NCBI GenBank assembly: GCA_027315315.1
Contig: DAHUYG010000026.1
Location: forward strand, 1 to 64,000
Direction: 5' to 3'
DNA: 64,000 nucleotides
From: Acidimicrobiaceae bacterium
Lineage (GTDB): Bacteria > Actinomycetota > Acidimicrobiia > Acidimicrobiales > RAAP-2
Shown in pieces: positions 43,442-53,001 of the stretch. Both the position numbers and the translations under genes were made by a program. Below the pieces are notes generated by a model. The model saw only the letters and a list, made by a program, of their open reading frames with translations. It was not told the DNA's origin and made no database searches. Within the stretch, counting starts at the first letter, position 1. Each line of letters starts with the position of its first letter.

Positions 43442-44694
43442 GCAGCACGATGGAGATCGACCTCGGCCCGAAGGCCAAGGCGTTCCGAGACGAGCTCCGT
43501 CAGTGGCTGGAGGCCAACAAGCCCGATCCGACGGAGGAGGACGGGTCCGAGGGCGGAGCCGAGGGGCGTGGACGCCGGGCCGCGATGGGGATCGGTCCCG
43601 AATGGCAGCGCTGGGCCGACAAGCTCCACGAGGCGCGCTACCTGTGCGTGTCGTGGCCCGAGGAGTTCGGTGGTCGGGGGCTCGGCGGCATCGAGGTCGC
43701 GGTCATGAACGAGGAGTTCGCCCGGGCCGGCGTGCCGCGGGTCACCCGGGGCATGGGCGAGTGGCTGGTCGGACCGTCCATCATCGTGTGGGGCACCGAC
43801 GAGCAGAAGGCCCATTTCCTGCCGCGCATCATCGAGGGCACCGATCGGTACTGCCAGGGCTTCTCGGAGCCCGACGCCGGCTCGGACCTCGCCTCGCTCA
43901 AGACCCGGGGGGTGGTCGACGGCGACGAGATCGTGATCACCGGCCAGAAGGTGTGGACCTCGGGCGCCCAGATGGCCAACATGATGTTCTGCCTCTGCCG
44001 CACGAACCCCGACGTGCCCAAGCACCAGGGCATCAGCTACGTGCTCGTGCCCATGAAGAGGGAGGACGGCAGCTCGAACGGCTTCGAGCTCTCCCCCATC
44101 AAGCAGCTGAGCGGGACGGCCGGGTTCACCCAGACCTTCATCACCGAGGCCCGGGCGCCCCTGTTCAACGTGATCGCCGGGCTCAACAACGGCTGGCGGG
44201 TCACGATGACGACCCTCGGCAACGAGCGGGGTGGCAACGCGACGACCCAGCACGTCCAGTACACCCGCCAGTTCTGGGACGCCGTCGAACTGGTGCGCAC
44301 CAAGGGCAAGCAGGACGAGCCGCTCGTCCGCCAGCAGCTGGCCTGGGCCTTCACCCGGACCGAGATCATGCGCTTCCAGGGCCTCCGGCTCCTCTCGGAG
44401 GTCGTGGCGAAGAAGGAGCCGGGCCCAGCCTCATCGATCAACAAGATGTTCTGGTCCGAGTACGCCCAGCGCTTCGCCGAGATCGTGATGAACATCCGGG
44501 GGGCGGAGGCCATGATCATGCCGCCGCAGACGCCCGACCAGTACCGCCCCGACCGTTGGCAGTCCGATTTCCTCTCCACGCGCTCGGTGACGATCTGGGG
44601 CGGCACGGCCCAGGTCCAGAGGAATATCGTCGGCGAACGGGTGCTCGGGCTGCCCAAGGACCCCTCGAAGGAGGACGAGCGCCCGCAGCGCTGA
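43438..44694 (+). CDS. Acyl-CoA dehydrogenase (FadE type)
   Basis: A 418-residue FAD enzyme with LCVSWPEEFGGRGLGG, YCQGFSEPDAGSDLASL, ITGQKVWTSGAQ and the C-terminal TIWGGTAQVQRNIVGERVLG. The last motif has Gly/Ala/Gln where many single-subunit enzymes have a catalytic Glu and Ser-Glu, so the base may be elsewhere or a partner subunit may be needed, as in heteromeric steroid acyl-CoA dehydrogenases. No second subunit is in the operon. Confidence 0.88.
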   Translation: MSSTMEIDLGPKAKAFRDELRQWLEANKPDPTEEDGSEGGAEGRGRRAAMGIGPEWQRWADKLHEARYLCVSWPEEFGGRGLGGIEVAVMNEEFARAGVPRVTRGMGEWLVGPSIIVWGTDEQKAHFLPRIIEGTDRYCQGFSEPDAGSDLASLKTRGVVDGDEIVITGQKVWTSGAQMANMMFCLCRTNPDVPKHQGISYVLVPMKREDGSSNGFELSPIKQLSGTAGFTQTFITEARAPLFNVIAGLNNGWRVTMTTLGNERGGNATTQHVQYTRQFWDAVELVRTKGKQDEPLVRQQLAWAFTRTEIMRFQGLRLLSEVVAKKEPGPASSINKMFWSEYAQRFAEIVMNIRGAEAMIMPPQTPDQYRPDRWQSDFLSTRSVTIWGGTAQVQRNIVGERVLGLPKDPSKEDERPQR

Positions 44695-44737
44695 GCGGCA
44701 GAAAGTTCGCATCGAGAGCATCGACCAGGAGGAGACC

Positions 44738-45661
44738 ATGGCCGGAATCTGTGAGGGACGCATCGTCATCGTGACGGGGGCGGGGCGGGGCATCGGACGA
44801 TCCCACGCCCTCGAGTTCGCGGCCCAGGGGGCCAAGGTGGTCGTGAACGACCTCGGCGCCAAGGTGGACGGGACCGGCGCCGACGCCGGTCCGGCCAACG
44901 AGGTGGTCGAGGCGATCAAGGCCATGGGCGGCGAGGCCATCGCAAACGGGGACGACGTCAGCGACTTCGAGGGGGCCAAGCACCTCATCGACACCGCGAT
45001 CGAGACCTTCGGCGGCCTCGACGTCCTCGTCAACAACGCCGGCATCCTGCGGGACCGCATGCTCATCAACATGACCCCCGAGGAGTGGGACGCTGTCATC
45101 CGCGTACACCTGCGGGGCACCTACGCCCCGGCCCACCACGCCGCCGTCTACTGGCGCGAGCGGGCCAAGGCCGGTGAGACGAACGACGCCCGGATCATCA
45201 ACACGTCGTCGTCGTCGGGCATCTACGGGAACCCCGGGCAGGCCAACTACGGGGCGGCCAAGGCCGGCATCGCCGCCTTCACGATCATCACCGCCCTCGA
45301 GCTCGGTCGCTACGGGATCACGGTGAACGCGATCGCCCCCGGCGCCCTCACCCGGATGACCGAGGGGCTGCGGCCCGACCGGCCCGAGGTGAAGCCCGAC
45401 GAGTTCGACGCCCGCTCGCCCGACAACATCGCCCCGCTCGTCGTGTGGCTCGGCTCGAGCCAGTCGGCCGGCATCACCGGACGGGTCTTCAACGTGGCCG
45501 GCGGCTCGATCTCGGTCGCCGAGGGCTGGAGCCCGGGTCCGGCCGCCGACAAGGGCGACCGCTGGGACCCCGCCGAGCTCGGTTCGGTCATCCCCGATCT
45601 CGTGGCCAAGGCCGCCCCTAACGAGGTCGAGCGCCGGCGGGCTGCGCGCGCTGCGTCGTGA
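44738..45661 (+). CDS. SDR, MFE-2-like 3-hydroxyacyl-CoA dehydrogenase
   Basis: A 307-residue SDR with TGAGRGIGRSHALEFA, the long VVNDLGAKVDGTG loop, NNAG, catalytic Ser in NTSSSSGIYG and NYGAAK. The GxVVNDxG loop is typical of the dehydrogenase domain of multifunctional enzyme type 2, which oxidises 3-hydroxyacyl-CoA in beta-oxidation. AGGAG lies six bases upstream. It overlaps the next gene by GTGA. Confidence 0.87.
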   Translation: MAGICEGRIVIVTGAGRGIGRSHALEFAAQGAKVVVNDLGAKVDGTGADAGPANEVVEAIKAMGGEAIANGDDVSDFEGAKHLIDTAIETFGGLDVLVNNAGILRDRMLINMTPEEWDAVIRVHLRGTYAPAHHAAVYWRERAKAGETNDARIINTSSSSGIYGNPGQANYGAAKAGIAAFTIITALELGRYGITVNAIAPGALTRMTEGLRPDRPEVKPDEFDARSPDNIAPLVVWLGSSQSAGITGRVFNVAGGSISVAEGWSPGPAADKGDRWDPAELGSVIPDLVAKAAPNEVERRRAARAAS

Positions 45662-47046
45662 AGTTCGGCATCTTCTACGAGCACCAGCTGCCCCGTCCCT
45701 GGGACGAGGAGTCCGAGTTCCGCCTGCTCCAAGACGCCCTGGAGCAGTGCGAGCTCGCGGACAAGCTGGGCTTTGACTACGTCTGGGAGGTGGAGCACCA
45801 CTTCTTGGAGGAGTACAGCCACTCCTCTGCACCCGAGGTCTTCTTGGCCGCGGTCTCCCAGCGCACCAAGCGGATCAAGCTCGGTCACGGCATCGTCCAG
45901 ACGCCCCCGCCCTTCAACCACCCGGCGCGCATCGCCGAGCGCATCGCGACGCTCGACCTGGTCTCGAACGGCCGCGCCCAGTTCGGCACGGGCGAGGCGG
46001 GGTCCGAGGCCGAGCTCGGCGGCTTCATGATCGACCCTTCGCTCAAGCGGGCCATGTGGGAGGAGGGCACCCGGGTCGCATTGCGATGCATGACCGAGAC
46101 GCCCTTCACCGGGCACGCAGGCGAATGGGTCACCATGCCGCCGCGCAACGTCGTGCCCAAGCCCCGACAGAAGCCCCACCCGCCCGTGTGGGTGGCCTGC
46201 AGCCGACGCGACACCATCCACCTGGCCGCCCAGAAGGGCATCGGCGCACTCACCTTCGCGTTCATCGACCCCGAGGAGGCGCAGCACTGGGTGAGCGACT
46301 ACTACGCCACCTTCGAGCACGAGTGCGTCCCGATCGGCGACGCCGTCAACCCGAATGTGGCGGCGGTCACCACCTTCATGTGCGCACCGAGCGAGGAACA
46401 GGCCATCGAGCGCGGCACCGTGGGCTCCAACTTCTTCGGCTACTCGCTCGGCCACTACTACCTCTTCGGCGAGCATCGCCCGGGGGTCACCGACGTGTGG
46501 AGCGAGTTCGAGCAGCGCCGGGCCGAGCAGGGCTATGACCCCGAGGCGGTCCGCCGGGCCGCCGCCAACCCCGAGCGCCTCGGTGCGAGGGCCGTCCAGC
46601 AGGGCGTGAGCGGGCTCCGCGGGGCCGTCGGGACGCCGAAGCAGATTCGCGAGTACCTGCGCCGCTACGAGGAGCTCGGCGTCGACCAGGTCGTGTTCGT
46701 GAGCCAGGCCGGCCGCAACCGCCACGAGGACATCATGGAGAGCCTCGAGCTATTCGGCACCGAGGTCCTGCCCGAGTTCGCGGAGCGAGACGAGCGCCTC
46801 TCGGCTGAGAAGGCCGAGCGTCTCGGGCCGGTGATCGAGAAGGTCATGGCGCGCAAGCCGGCCTCGGACCATCCGCCGCTCCCCTCGCCGGACTACTCGT
46901 TCCCGGCGATCCCCCGGGCCGCCGCCGACCGCTCGGGCGCCGACGAGTTCCTCTCTTTGATGGAGGAGTACGCGAACCAGCGGGCGGTGGGCAACGCGCC
47001 CCGCCGCCTGACCCCCGGGCGCGAGGGCGGGGCCGTCCTCCCCTGA
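45658..47046 (+). CDS. Luciferase-like (LLM) flavin-dependent monooxygenase
   Basis: A 462-residue LLM-class protein (KFGIFYEHQLPRPWDEESEF, VWEVEHHFLEEYSHSSAPEVF, GHGIVQTPPPFNHPARIAER, LVSNGRAQFGTGEAGSEAEL). It is longer than the 330-380 residues usual for the class because of a C-terminal extension. It would use FMNH2 or F420H2; a flavin reductase is encoded at 47958 on the other strand. As the last gene of the operon it may hydroxylate or open the substrate before or after beta-oxidation steps. Confidence 0.85.
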   Translation: MKFGIFYEHQLPRPWDEESEFRLLQDALEQCELADKLGFDYVWEVEHHFLEEYSHSSAPEVFLAAVSQRTKRIKLGHGIVQTPPPFNHPARIAERIATLDLVSNGRAQFGTGEAGSEAELGGFMIDPSLKRAMWEEGTRVALRCMTETPFTGHAGEWVTMPPRNVVPKPRQKPHPPVWVACSRRDTIHLAAQKGIGALTFAFIDPEEAQHWVSDYYATFEHECVPIGDAVNPNVAAVTTFMCAPSEEQAIERGTVGSNFFGYSLGHYYLFGEHRPGVTDVWSEFEQRRAEQGYDPEAVRRAAANPERLGARAVQQGVSGLRGAVGTPKQIREYLRRYEELGVDQVVFVSQAGRNRHEDIMESLELFGTEVLPEFAERDERLSAEKAERLGPVIEKVMARKPASDHPPLPSPDYSFPAIPRAAADRSGADEFLSLMEEYANQRAVGNAPRRLTPGREGGAVLP

Positions 47047-47056
47047 GATCGCCGCG

Positions 47057-47860
47057 CTAGGACGGGGGGCGCAGGGCCGCCTGCACGCGGCGCATGCCCT
47101 TCAGCCAGCGCTCCCGATCGCCGGCCCGTCGCTGCTCGTAGGTGGCGACCTCGGGGTGCGGCAGGATGAGGAACCGGTTCTCGGCCAGTGCCTCGAGGAC
47201 GATGTCCGCCACCTCCTCGGCCTCGAGGAAGCCGTCGCGCCCGGCGGTCGACCTCGCCACCTCCGAGGCGTCGCGGCGCTGGCCGCCCCCGCCCGTCATG
47301 TTGGTCCAGACGCCCTGGGGGCACAGGCACGACACGCCGATGCCCCGGTCCCCGTAGGTGACCGACAGCCATTCGGCGAACCCGACGGCGGCGTGCTTGG
47401 TCACGCTGTAGGGCGCCGAGCCGATCTGGGTGAGCAGCCCGGCGGCGGAGGCCGTGTTGAGCAGGTAGCCCTCACCCCGGGCGAGCATGCCGGGCAGGAG
47501 GGCCCGGGCCGCGTGCACGTGGGCCAGGACGTTGATGCGCCAGATGCGCTCCCACGCCTCGTCTGGCACCTCGGGCCCACCGGCCACGATGATCCCGGCG
47601 TTCGAACAGAAGAGGTCAATTCGCCCGAACTCCTCCTCGGTCGAGGTCACGAGCGAGATGATGTCGGACTCCTGGGCGACGTCGGTCGCGACCGCCCGGC
47701 CCCGCCCGCCGAACTCCTCGGCCACCGCCTCGGCCCCGGCGGCATCGACATCGGCCACGACGACGGCCTCGGCCCCGGCCCGGAACGACGCGCGGCACAG
47801 CGCCCGTCCGATCCCGCTCGCGCCCCCGGTGACGACCACGACCCGGTCCCTCACGTCCAT
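47057..47860 (-). CDS. SDR-family oxidoreductase
   Basis: A 267-residue classical [21 protein letters not shown], catalytic Ser in NTASAAGLL and YSVTKHA. The C-terminus ([20 protein letters not shown]-like) is the group with an LPHPEV ending often found beside acyl-CoA catabolic genes. ATG 47860 is chosen because GGGGAGG lies eight bases before it; the upstream GTG overlaps that ribosome site. It is convergent with the LLM gene, with 10 bases between stops. Confidence 0.85.
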   Translation of the reverse strand: MDVRDRVVVVTGGASGIGRALCRASFRAGAEAVVVADVDAAGAEAVAEEFGGRGRAVATDVAQESDIISLVTSTEEEFGRIDLFCSNAGIIVAGGPEVPDEAWERIWRINVLAHVHAARALLPGMLARGEGYLLNTASAAGLLTQIGSAPYSVTKHAAVGFAEWLSVTYGDRGIGVSCLCPQGVWTNMTGGGGQRRDASEVARSTAGRDGFLEAEEVADIVLEALAENRFLILPHPEVATYEQRRAGDRERWLKGMRRVQAALRPPS

Positions 47861-47957
47861 TCGAGCCACCTCCCCTGGCGGCTCGATCGGCCACCGAACT
47901 CGGAAAACCCCTGTTCAGGGGACCCTATCATCGTGCTCTTCGGTCCGGTCGGGCCGC

Positions 47958-48440
47958 TCAAGCGCCGAAGGTCCCGAAGCCGCCTCGATAGAAGACGAGC
48001 GGCTCGCCCCGCCCGACCCCGAGGGCGACCACCTGGCCGGTGACGACCTCATGGTCGCCCGAGTCGTGGATCTCGCCCAACTGGCATTCGCTCCAGGCGA
48101 GGGCGCCGTCGAGGATCGGGGCCCCGGTCGCCGCGCCGGGGCGCCAGCCGACGCCCTCGAACTTGTCACCGCCAGACACGCTGAAGGAGCGAGCGAGCGC
48201 CTCTTGGTCGCTCGCCAAGATGTTCACGCAGAACGCGCCGGCCTGGGCGATCTTGGGCCAGCTGGTCGAGGACTTGGCCGGCGCCAGCAGGACGAGGGGC
48301 GGATCCAGCGAGAGCGCTGCGAAGGCCTGGCACGTGAACCCGACCGGCCGGTCCTCCATCGCGGTGACCACGGTGACGCCGCTCGCGAAGTGGCCGAGCA
48401 CCTCGCGGAAGTGGGCGGCGTCGATGCTCGACGATGGCAC
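47958..48440 (-). CDS. Flavin reductase (HpaC-like) domain protein
   Basis: A 160-residue FMN-binding split-barrel protein: FREVLGHFASGVTVVTAM, GFTCQAFAALSLDPPLVLL, FCVNILASDQEALARSFS and a GDHEVVTGQVVAL strand. It supplies reduced flavin to two-component monooxygenases; the LLM protein at 45658 is a plausible client. GTG 48440 gives the usual N-terminus. It is divergent from the methyltransferase at 48515. Confidence 0.87.
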   Translation of the reverse strand: MPSSSIDAAHFREVLGHFASGVTVVTAMEDRPVGFTCQAFAALSLDPPLVLLAPAKSSTSWPKIAQAGAFCVNILASDQEALARSFSVSGGDKFEGVGWRPGAATGAPILDGALAWSECQLGEIHDSGDHEVVTGQVVALGVGRGEPLVFYRGGFGTFGA

Positions 48441-48514
48441 CCCGGGATCGTACCGACCCCTCGGCGAGCCACGTCCAGCCGGGGGCCGCCCGGGCGCCAA
48501 TGTAGGGTCCGGTC

Positions 48515-49297
48515 GTGGACGTCGTCGCCTTCAACAAGAGGGCCTGGGACAAGGAGGTCGAGAACAAGAACATCTGGACGATCCCGGTCTCCCGGCGCGA
48601 CGTGGCCCGGGCCCGAGAGGGCCGCTGGTCGATCGTCGTCACGGCCAACAAGAAGGTGCCCCGCGAGTGGCTGGGCGAGGTCGCCGGCCGCGACGTGCTC
48701 GGCCTCGCGGCCGGCGGGGGCCAGCAGGCCCCGCTCCTGGCGGCGGCGGGGGGCCGGGTCACGGTGTTCGACAACTCGGAGGCCCAGCTCGGCCAGGACC
48801 GAATGGTCGCCGAGCGCGAGGGGCTCGAGATCACGACGGTCCAAGGCGACATGGCCGACCTCTCGGCGCTCCCCGACGCCGGCTTCGACCTGATCGTGCA
48901 CCCCTGCTCCAACTGCTTCGTCGAGTCGGTGGAGCCGGTGTGGCGGGAGTGCCACCGGGTCCTGCGGCCCGGCGGCGTCCTCGTGGCCGGTTTCGCGAAC
49001 CCGCTCATCTTCTGCTTCGACCGCGACAAGGAGACCGAGGGGATCCTGCAAGTGCGCTACCCGGTCCCCTACTCGGACGTGACCTCGCTCAGCGCAAAGG
49101 AGCGCGCCCGGTACCTCGAGCCCGACGAGCCGCTCTGCTTCGGTCACTCGCTCGAGGACCAGATCGGCGGGCAGCTGCGGGCCGGGTTCGTCCTGACGGA
49201 CCTCTACGAGGACACCCACCTCGAGGGCGACGTGACCGTCCCGTACTTCTCGGCGTTCCTGGCGACGCGTGCCCTCAAGCTAGAGCCCGTCCGATGA
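48515..49297 (+). CDS. Class I SAM-dependent methyltransferase
   Basis: A 260-residue methyltransferase with SAM motif I DVLGLAAGGGQQAPLLAAAG, acidic motif II VTVFDNSEAQL and post-I GDMADL; the segment WRECHRVLRPGGVLVAGFANP is motif III. The acceptor is unknown. It overlaps the sulfatase gene by ATGA, so the two work on the same mRNA. Confidence 0.83.
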   Translation: MDVVAFNKRAWDKEVENKNIWTIPVSRRDVARAREGRWSIVVTANKKVPREWLGEVAGRDVLGLAAGGGQQAPLLAAAGGRVTVFDNSEAQLGQDRMVAEREGLEITTVQGDMADLSALPDAGFDLIVHPCSNCFVESVEPVWRECHRVLRPGGVLVAGFANPLIFCFDRDKETEGILQVRYPVPYSDVTSLSAKERARYLEPDEPLCFGHSLEDQIGGQLRAGFVLTDLYEDTHLEGDVTVPYFSAFLATRALKLEPVR

Positions 49298-50814
49298 GCG
49301 AGACCCGGCCGAAGAACCTGGTGGTCGTCCTCCTCGACAGCCTCAACCGGCACCTGCTCGGGTGCTACGGCTCGAGGGAGTTCGAGACGCCGGCGATCGA
49401 CGCCTTCTCGGCGGGATCGCTGCGGTTCACCCGGCACCACTCGGGCTCGCTCCCCTGCATGCCGGCCCGCCACGACATCTTGGTGGGTGCGCTGGACTTC
49501 CCGTGGCGGCCCTGGGGCTCGATCGAGGTCTGGGAGGATGCGATCACCCGCTCGCTTCGCGACTGCGGGGTGACCACGATGCTCGTCTCGGACCATCCGC
49601 ACCTCTTCGAGACGGGCGGGGAGAACTACCACACCGATTTCAACGCGTGGCTCTACGAGCGGGGGCACGAGAGCGACCCCTGGCGCACCGCCCCCGACCC
49701 GAGCTGGGTCGGGACCCCGGCGCTCCCGGTCGACCGGCCCGCCTATCGCCACGCCTACGACGACTCGCGCACCTACTTCCGCTCCGAGGAGGACTTCCCG
49801 GGCCCCCGGACCATGCGCGCCGCAGCGGAGTGGCTCCGGACCTCGGCACCGAGCCATGAGCGGTTCTTCCTCTTCGTCGACGAGTTCGATCCCCACGAGC
49901 CCTTCGACACCCCCCTCCCCTACGCCGGCATGTACGACCCGGGCTGGTCCGGTCCGCTCTCGATCTGGCCGCCGTATCTGATCGGCGCCACCGCCAGCGG
50001 GGCCCTCGACGCGCGCAAGGCGGCGCACATCCGGGCCAACTACGGCTCCAAGCTGACGATGATCGACCGCTGGTTCGGCCACCTGCTCGGCGCCATCGAG
50101 GAGGCCGGGCTGGCCGAATCGACCGCCGTGGTGCTCTGCACCGACCACGGGCACTACCTCGGGGAGCACGACATCTTCGGCAAGCCGGGCGCCCCCATCT
50201 ACAGCGAGCTCGCCCGCATCCCCCTGCTTGTGCGGTGGCCCGGTCAGGCAGCTCGCGACGTCGAGGCCCTCAGCACCTCGGTCGACCTCCACGCCACGAT
50301 CCGGGACTTCTTCGGGGCGAGGGCCGATCACCCGACCCACGGCCGCTCGCTGCTCCCGGTGATCGAGGGCACGACGACGTCGGTGCGCGATCTTGCGCTC
50401 TTCGGGTACTGGGGCCGCCACGTCGGGGTCACCGACGGCCGGCACCGCTACCTGCGCGGCTGCGGGGAGACGAACCTGCCGCTGTCGGTCTGGTCGAACC
50501 GCTGGTCCACCATGCCCACCCCCTTCCCCAACACCCGGCTGCCACGTCCCGACCGCCGGGCCAGGCTCGAGACGATGCCCGGGACCGACGTCCCGGTCAT
50601 CTGCCAGCCCTTCGAGGCCGGTGACCGGCTGCCGTTCTGGGCCGCCGGGCCACCGCCCTCGGAGTCCTTCCTCTTCGACACCGAGGACGATCCCGCCGAG
50701 ACGTTGAACCGGGCCGGCTCGGCGGCCGAAGCGGCCTTCGTGGACGCCATCGCGGGCGAGCTCCGCTCGATCGCCGCGCCCGCCGATCTCCTGAGGCGGA
50801 TCGGGGTCGCCTGA
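49294..50814 (+). CDS. Sulfatase
   Basis: A 506-residue type I sulfatase-fold hydrolase. The formylglycine motif is CMPAR at Cys55 (SGSLPCMPARHDIL), which fits the CxPxR rule for formylglycine-generating enzyme. VVVLLDSLNRH holds the first metal aspartate, and CTDHGHYLGEHDIFGK the later metal residues. No signal peptide is seen, so it is probably cytoplasmic, and the substrate may be imported or internal. No maturase is in the window. Coupled to the methyltransferase upstream. Confidence 0.87.
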   Translation: MSETRPKNLVVVLLDSLNRHLLGCYGSREFETPAIDAFSAGSLRFTRHHSGSLPCMPARHDILVGALDFPWRPWGSIEVWEDAITRSLRDCGVTTMLVSDHPHLFETGGENYHTDFNAWLYERGHESDPWRTAPDPSWVGTPALPVDRPAYRHAYDDSRTYFRSEEDFPGPRTMRAAAEWLRTSAPSHERFFLFVDEFDPHEPFDTPLPYAGMYDPGWSGPLSIWPPYLIGATASGALDARKAAHIRANYGSKLTMIDRWFGHLLGAIEEAGLAESTAVVLCTDHGHYLGEHDIFGKPGAPIYSELARIPLLVRWPGQAARDVEALSTSVDLHATIRDFFGARADHPTHGRSLLPVIEGTTTSVRDLALFGYWGRHVGVTDGRHRYLRGCGETNLPLSVWSNRWSTMPTPFPNTRLPRPDRRARLETMPGTDVPVICQPFEAGDRLPFWAAGPPPSESFLFDTEDDPAETLNRAGSAAEAAFVDAIAGELRSIAAPADLLRRIGVA

Positions 50815-50854
50815 GATCGCGTCTGGCGCCGGCCGAGGCGGCCAGACTGGGAGG

Positions 50855-51055
50855 GTGCCAAAGCGCCGTCCCCAGCACCGCGAGCTCTCGCTCGACTCGT
50901 CGCACTGGCGGCGCGACGGCCAGCCGAAGGTCCGCTACGACACGCGAGCCGACGCGATCTGGGCCGCCGACGAGCGCAGCGCCGCCTCGGGCTCCCGGCT
51001 GAACGTCTACGAGTGCCCGTACTGCCGCGGCTGGCATATGGGCAGTCGCGACTGA
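50855..51055 (+). CDS. Small zinc-ribbon protein
   Basis: A 66-residue basic protein. The C-terminal YECPYCRGWHMG (CxxC plus His) suggests a half zinc-binding site, and RYDTRADAIWAA precedes it. Comparable short actinobacterial proteins are unannotated. It begins 40 bases after the sulfatase and ends 7 bases before the kinase gene, so it is probably expressed with both. Confidence 0.65.
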   Translation: MPKRRPQHRELSLDSSHWRRDGQPKVRYDTRADAIWAADERSAASGSRLNVYECPYCRGWHMGSRD

Positions 51056-51062
51056 GGGCACC

Positions 51063-51677
51063 GTGGCGATCACGGTCATCACCGGGCCGCCCGGAGCGGG
51101 CAAGACGACGGTCTCGGCGTTGGTCGCCCGGCACTTCGCCCGCTCGGTACACCTCCGGGCCGACGAGTGCTTCGGATGGCTCGCCTCCGGATTCGTCGCG
51201 CCGTGGCGGCCCGAGAGCGACGAGCAGAACGCCACGGTGATCGACGTGATCGGCGCCGCTGCCTGGGCCTACGCAACCGGCGGGTATGAGGTGGTGGTCG
51301 ACGGCATCGTCGGCCCGTGGTTCCTGGCCCGGTTCGCGGCTGCGGCGCATCTTGACCCCGGGGAGCTCGCGTACGTCGTCATCCGGCCCGACCGAACGGT
51401 CGCCCACGCCCGTGCCGTCGCCCGGAGGGCCCCCGAAGATCTCGTTGAACCGGGGCCGATCGCTGCCATGTTCGACGCGTTCGAGTCCCTCGGCGCATTC
51501 GAGGACAATGTGGTCGATTCCTCCGACCTCGACGCGGCGGCGACCGCAGCGGCGGTCCTCGAGGCAATCCGCTCCGGTCGAGCGATCGTCGGCGAGTCGC
51601 AGCGCCGCGACATGGCACGGCTTCGGGATCCTCAGGCTGTGCCGCCGGAGGGCACCGGGACGCTCGCGCCCTCCTGA
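51063..51677 (+). CDS. P-loop kinase-like ATPase
   Basis: A 204-residue AAA/adenylate-kinase-like protein. The Walker A is VITGPPGAGKTTVSAL, RADECFGW is at the position of the acceptor-binding strand, and YEVVVDGIVGPW is a likely Walker B. The fold resembles chloramphenicol- or gluconate-kinase-like phosphotransferases, but the substrate is unknown. GTG 51063 sits seven bases after the zinc-ribbon gene. Confidence 0.75.
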   Translation: MAITVITGPPGAGKTTVSALVARHFARSVHLRADECFGWLASGFVAPWRPESDEQNATVIDVIGAAAWAYATGGYEVVVDGIVGPWFLARFAAAAHLDPGELAYVVIRPDRTVAHARAVARRAPEDLVEPGPIAAMFDAFESLGAFEDNVVDSSDLDAAATAAAVLEAIRSGRAIVGESQRRDMARLRDPQAVPPEGTGTLAPS

Positions 51678-51706
51678 ATGGGTCTGCCCGGGGGCGACGG
51701 ACGCGC

Positions 51707-52102
51707 TCAGCCGATCGGCGTGGCGAACCAGAAGCGGTGACCCTCGGCGTCGCGCGTCGCGTACTCGCGCAGACCGTAGGGCTGGTCTGTCGGCTCGCGG
51801 TCGATCGCGGCCCCGCCCTCACTGCTCGCTCGGAAGTGGGCGTCGACGTCGGTCACGTGCACCGAGAGGCCCCCGTGCTGGAACGGGAGCTTCCCAGGCG
51901 CTTCCAGCCCGTGCTCGTGGGTGACCCGGTGCAACCAGATGCTTCGCTCGCCCAGGGTGACCTCGGCGTGGACGACCTCGCCGTCGGGCACCCGGTGTAT
52001 TCCGCCCGAGGTGAACCCGAAGACCTTCACCAGATAGTCGTGGCCGGCCTCGACGTCCTCGTAGACCAGGATCGGGACGACGTTTGGAACGGGCATGCTC
52101 AT
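51707..52102 (-). CDS. VOC (glyoxalase-like) protein
   Basis: A 131-residue single VOC domain (VVPILVYEDVEAGHDYLVKV, EVTLGERSIWLHRV, GGLSVHVTDVDAH, YATRDAEGHRFWFATP). This is the divergent glyoxalase group in which the metal site is often lost. It lies 11 bases after the AraC gene stop and is probably co-transcribed with it and the SDR. Confidence 0.78.
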   Translation of the reverse strand: MSMPVPNVVPILVYEDVEAGHDYLVKVFGFTSGGIHRVPDGEVVHAEVTLGERSIWLHRVTHEHGLEAPGKLPFQHGGLSVHVTDVDAHFRASSEGGAAIDREPTDQPYGLREYATRDAEGHRFWFATPIG

Positions 52103-52112
52103 GTCGAGGAGC

Positions 52113-52874
52113 CTAGGGAACCGAGGAGTCGTGGTCTTGCACGAATCGGACCTCGGGGTCCGCATCGAGCTCGGCCAAGAACGCACCGGGTGTGCACCCC
52201 GCGAGGGAACGGAAGTCCCGGTGGAAGTGGGCCTGGTCGAAGAAACCGGTGCTCGCCGCCACCTCGGTGAGCGAGGCGCACCGAGAACGCAGGAGCGCGA
52301 CCGCGTGTTCGAAGCGGACGAGCCTGGCGTAGGCCTTGGGCGGGAGCCCAACCTGCTCCAAGAAGCAGCGGGACAGGTGCCTCGGGCTCCAACCGGCCTC
52401 CCGCGCCAACGCCTCGAGCGGCTCGAGCCCGCCGCTGCTCGCCAGGCTTCCGAGCACCCAGTCCACCTCGGGCGCGAGCCAGCGGGCGCTCGCCGCGCCG
52501 ATCGTCACATCGATCAGGTCGAAGCGCGCTGGCCACGACGGGGCCGGGACCAGCTGGTCGAGGAGACGCTCGCCGATGGGACCGAGGGCGACGTGGAGGG
52601 GCACCAGGGGGTCGGTCATCGCCGCTGGCTCCACGCCGAGGAGCGAGCGCGCCCCGAGTGCAGTGAGGTCGATCTGCACCCCGGCCTGGCGTGCGAGCAC
52701 GGTCGAGACCGAGGCGCTCGTCTGGCTCCCGAAGGCGAACGCGCCGAGTCGGCTGCCGTCCTCGGCGATCAGGGGGTCGCCGAAGCCCAGCACGAGGTCG
52801 ACGCCGCTCACCGCGAGCTCGCGTCGGCGGAAGGGGGAGCCCTGCTCGGAGTAGCCCGCGTATCTGGCGACCAT
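52113..52874 (-). CDS. AraC-family regulator, N-terminus uncertain
   Basis: A 253-residue regulator with a C-terminal double helix-turn-helix (LEALAREAGWSPRHLSRCF, then SLTEVAASTGFFDQAHFHRD). The N-terminal domain is the DUF6597-like effector fold. Protein-like sequence (FTLTRWETAHGSHERA) continues upstream of ATG 52874 in the same frame with no ATG, GTG or TTG. An ATG at 52972 in a neighbouring frame would join it if one C were added near 52958. It follows the SDR gene at 53002 on the same strand. Confidence 0.8.
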   Translation of the reverse strand: MVARYAGYSEQGSPFRRRELAVSGVDLVLGFGDPLIAEDGSRLGAFAFGSQTSASVSTVLARQAGVQIDLTALGARSLLGVEPAAMTDPLVPLHVALGPIGERLLDQLVPAPSWPARFDLIDVTIGAASARWLAPEVDWVLGSLASSGGLEPLEALAREAGWSPRHLSRCFLEQVGLPPKAYARLVRFEHAVALLRSRCASLTEVAASTGFFDQAHFHRDFRSLAGCTPGAFLAELDADPEVRFVQDHDSSVP

Positions 52875-53001
52875 CCGCGCGGCCGGGCCCCGAGCCGCCC
52901 TGGAAGCCCGCTCGTGGCTGCCGTGGGCGGTCTCCCACCGGGTGAGTGTGAAGCCCGGTCCCGCCGGCCCATTTTCCCCCAGCCGGCGCTGACCGTCAGG
53001 C

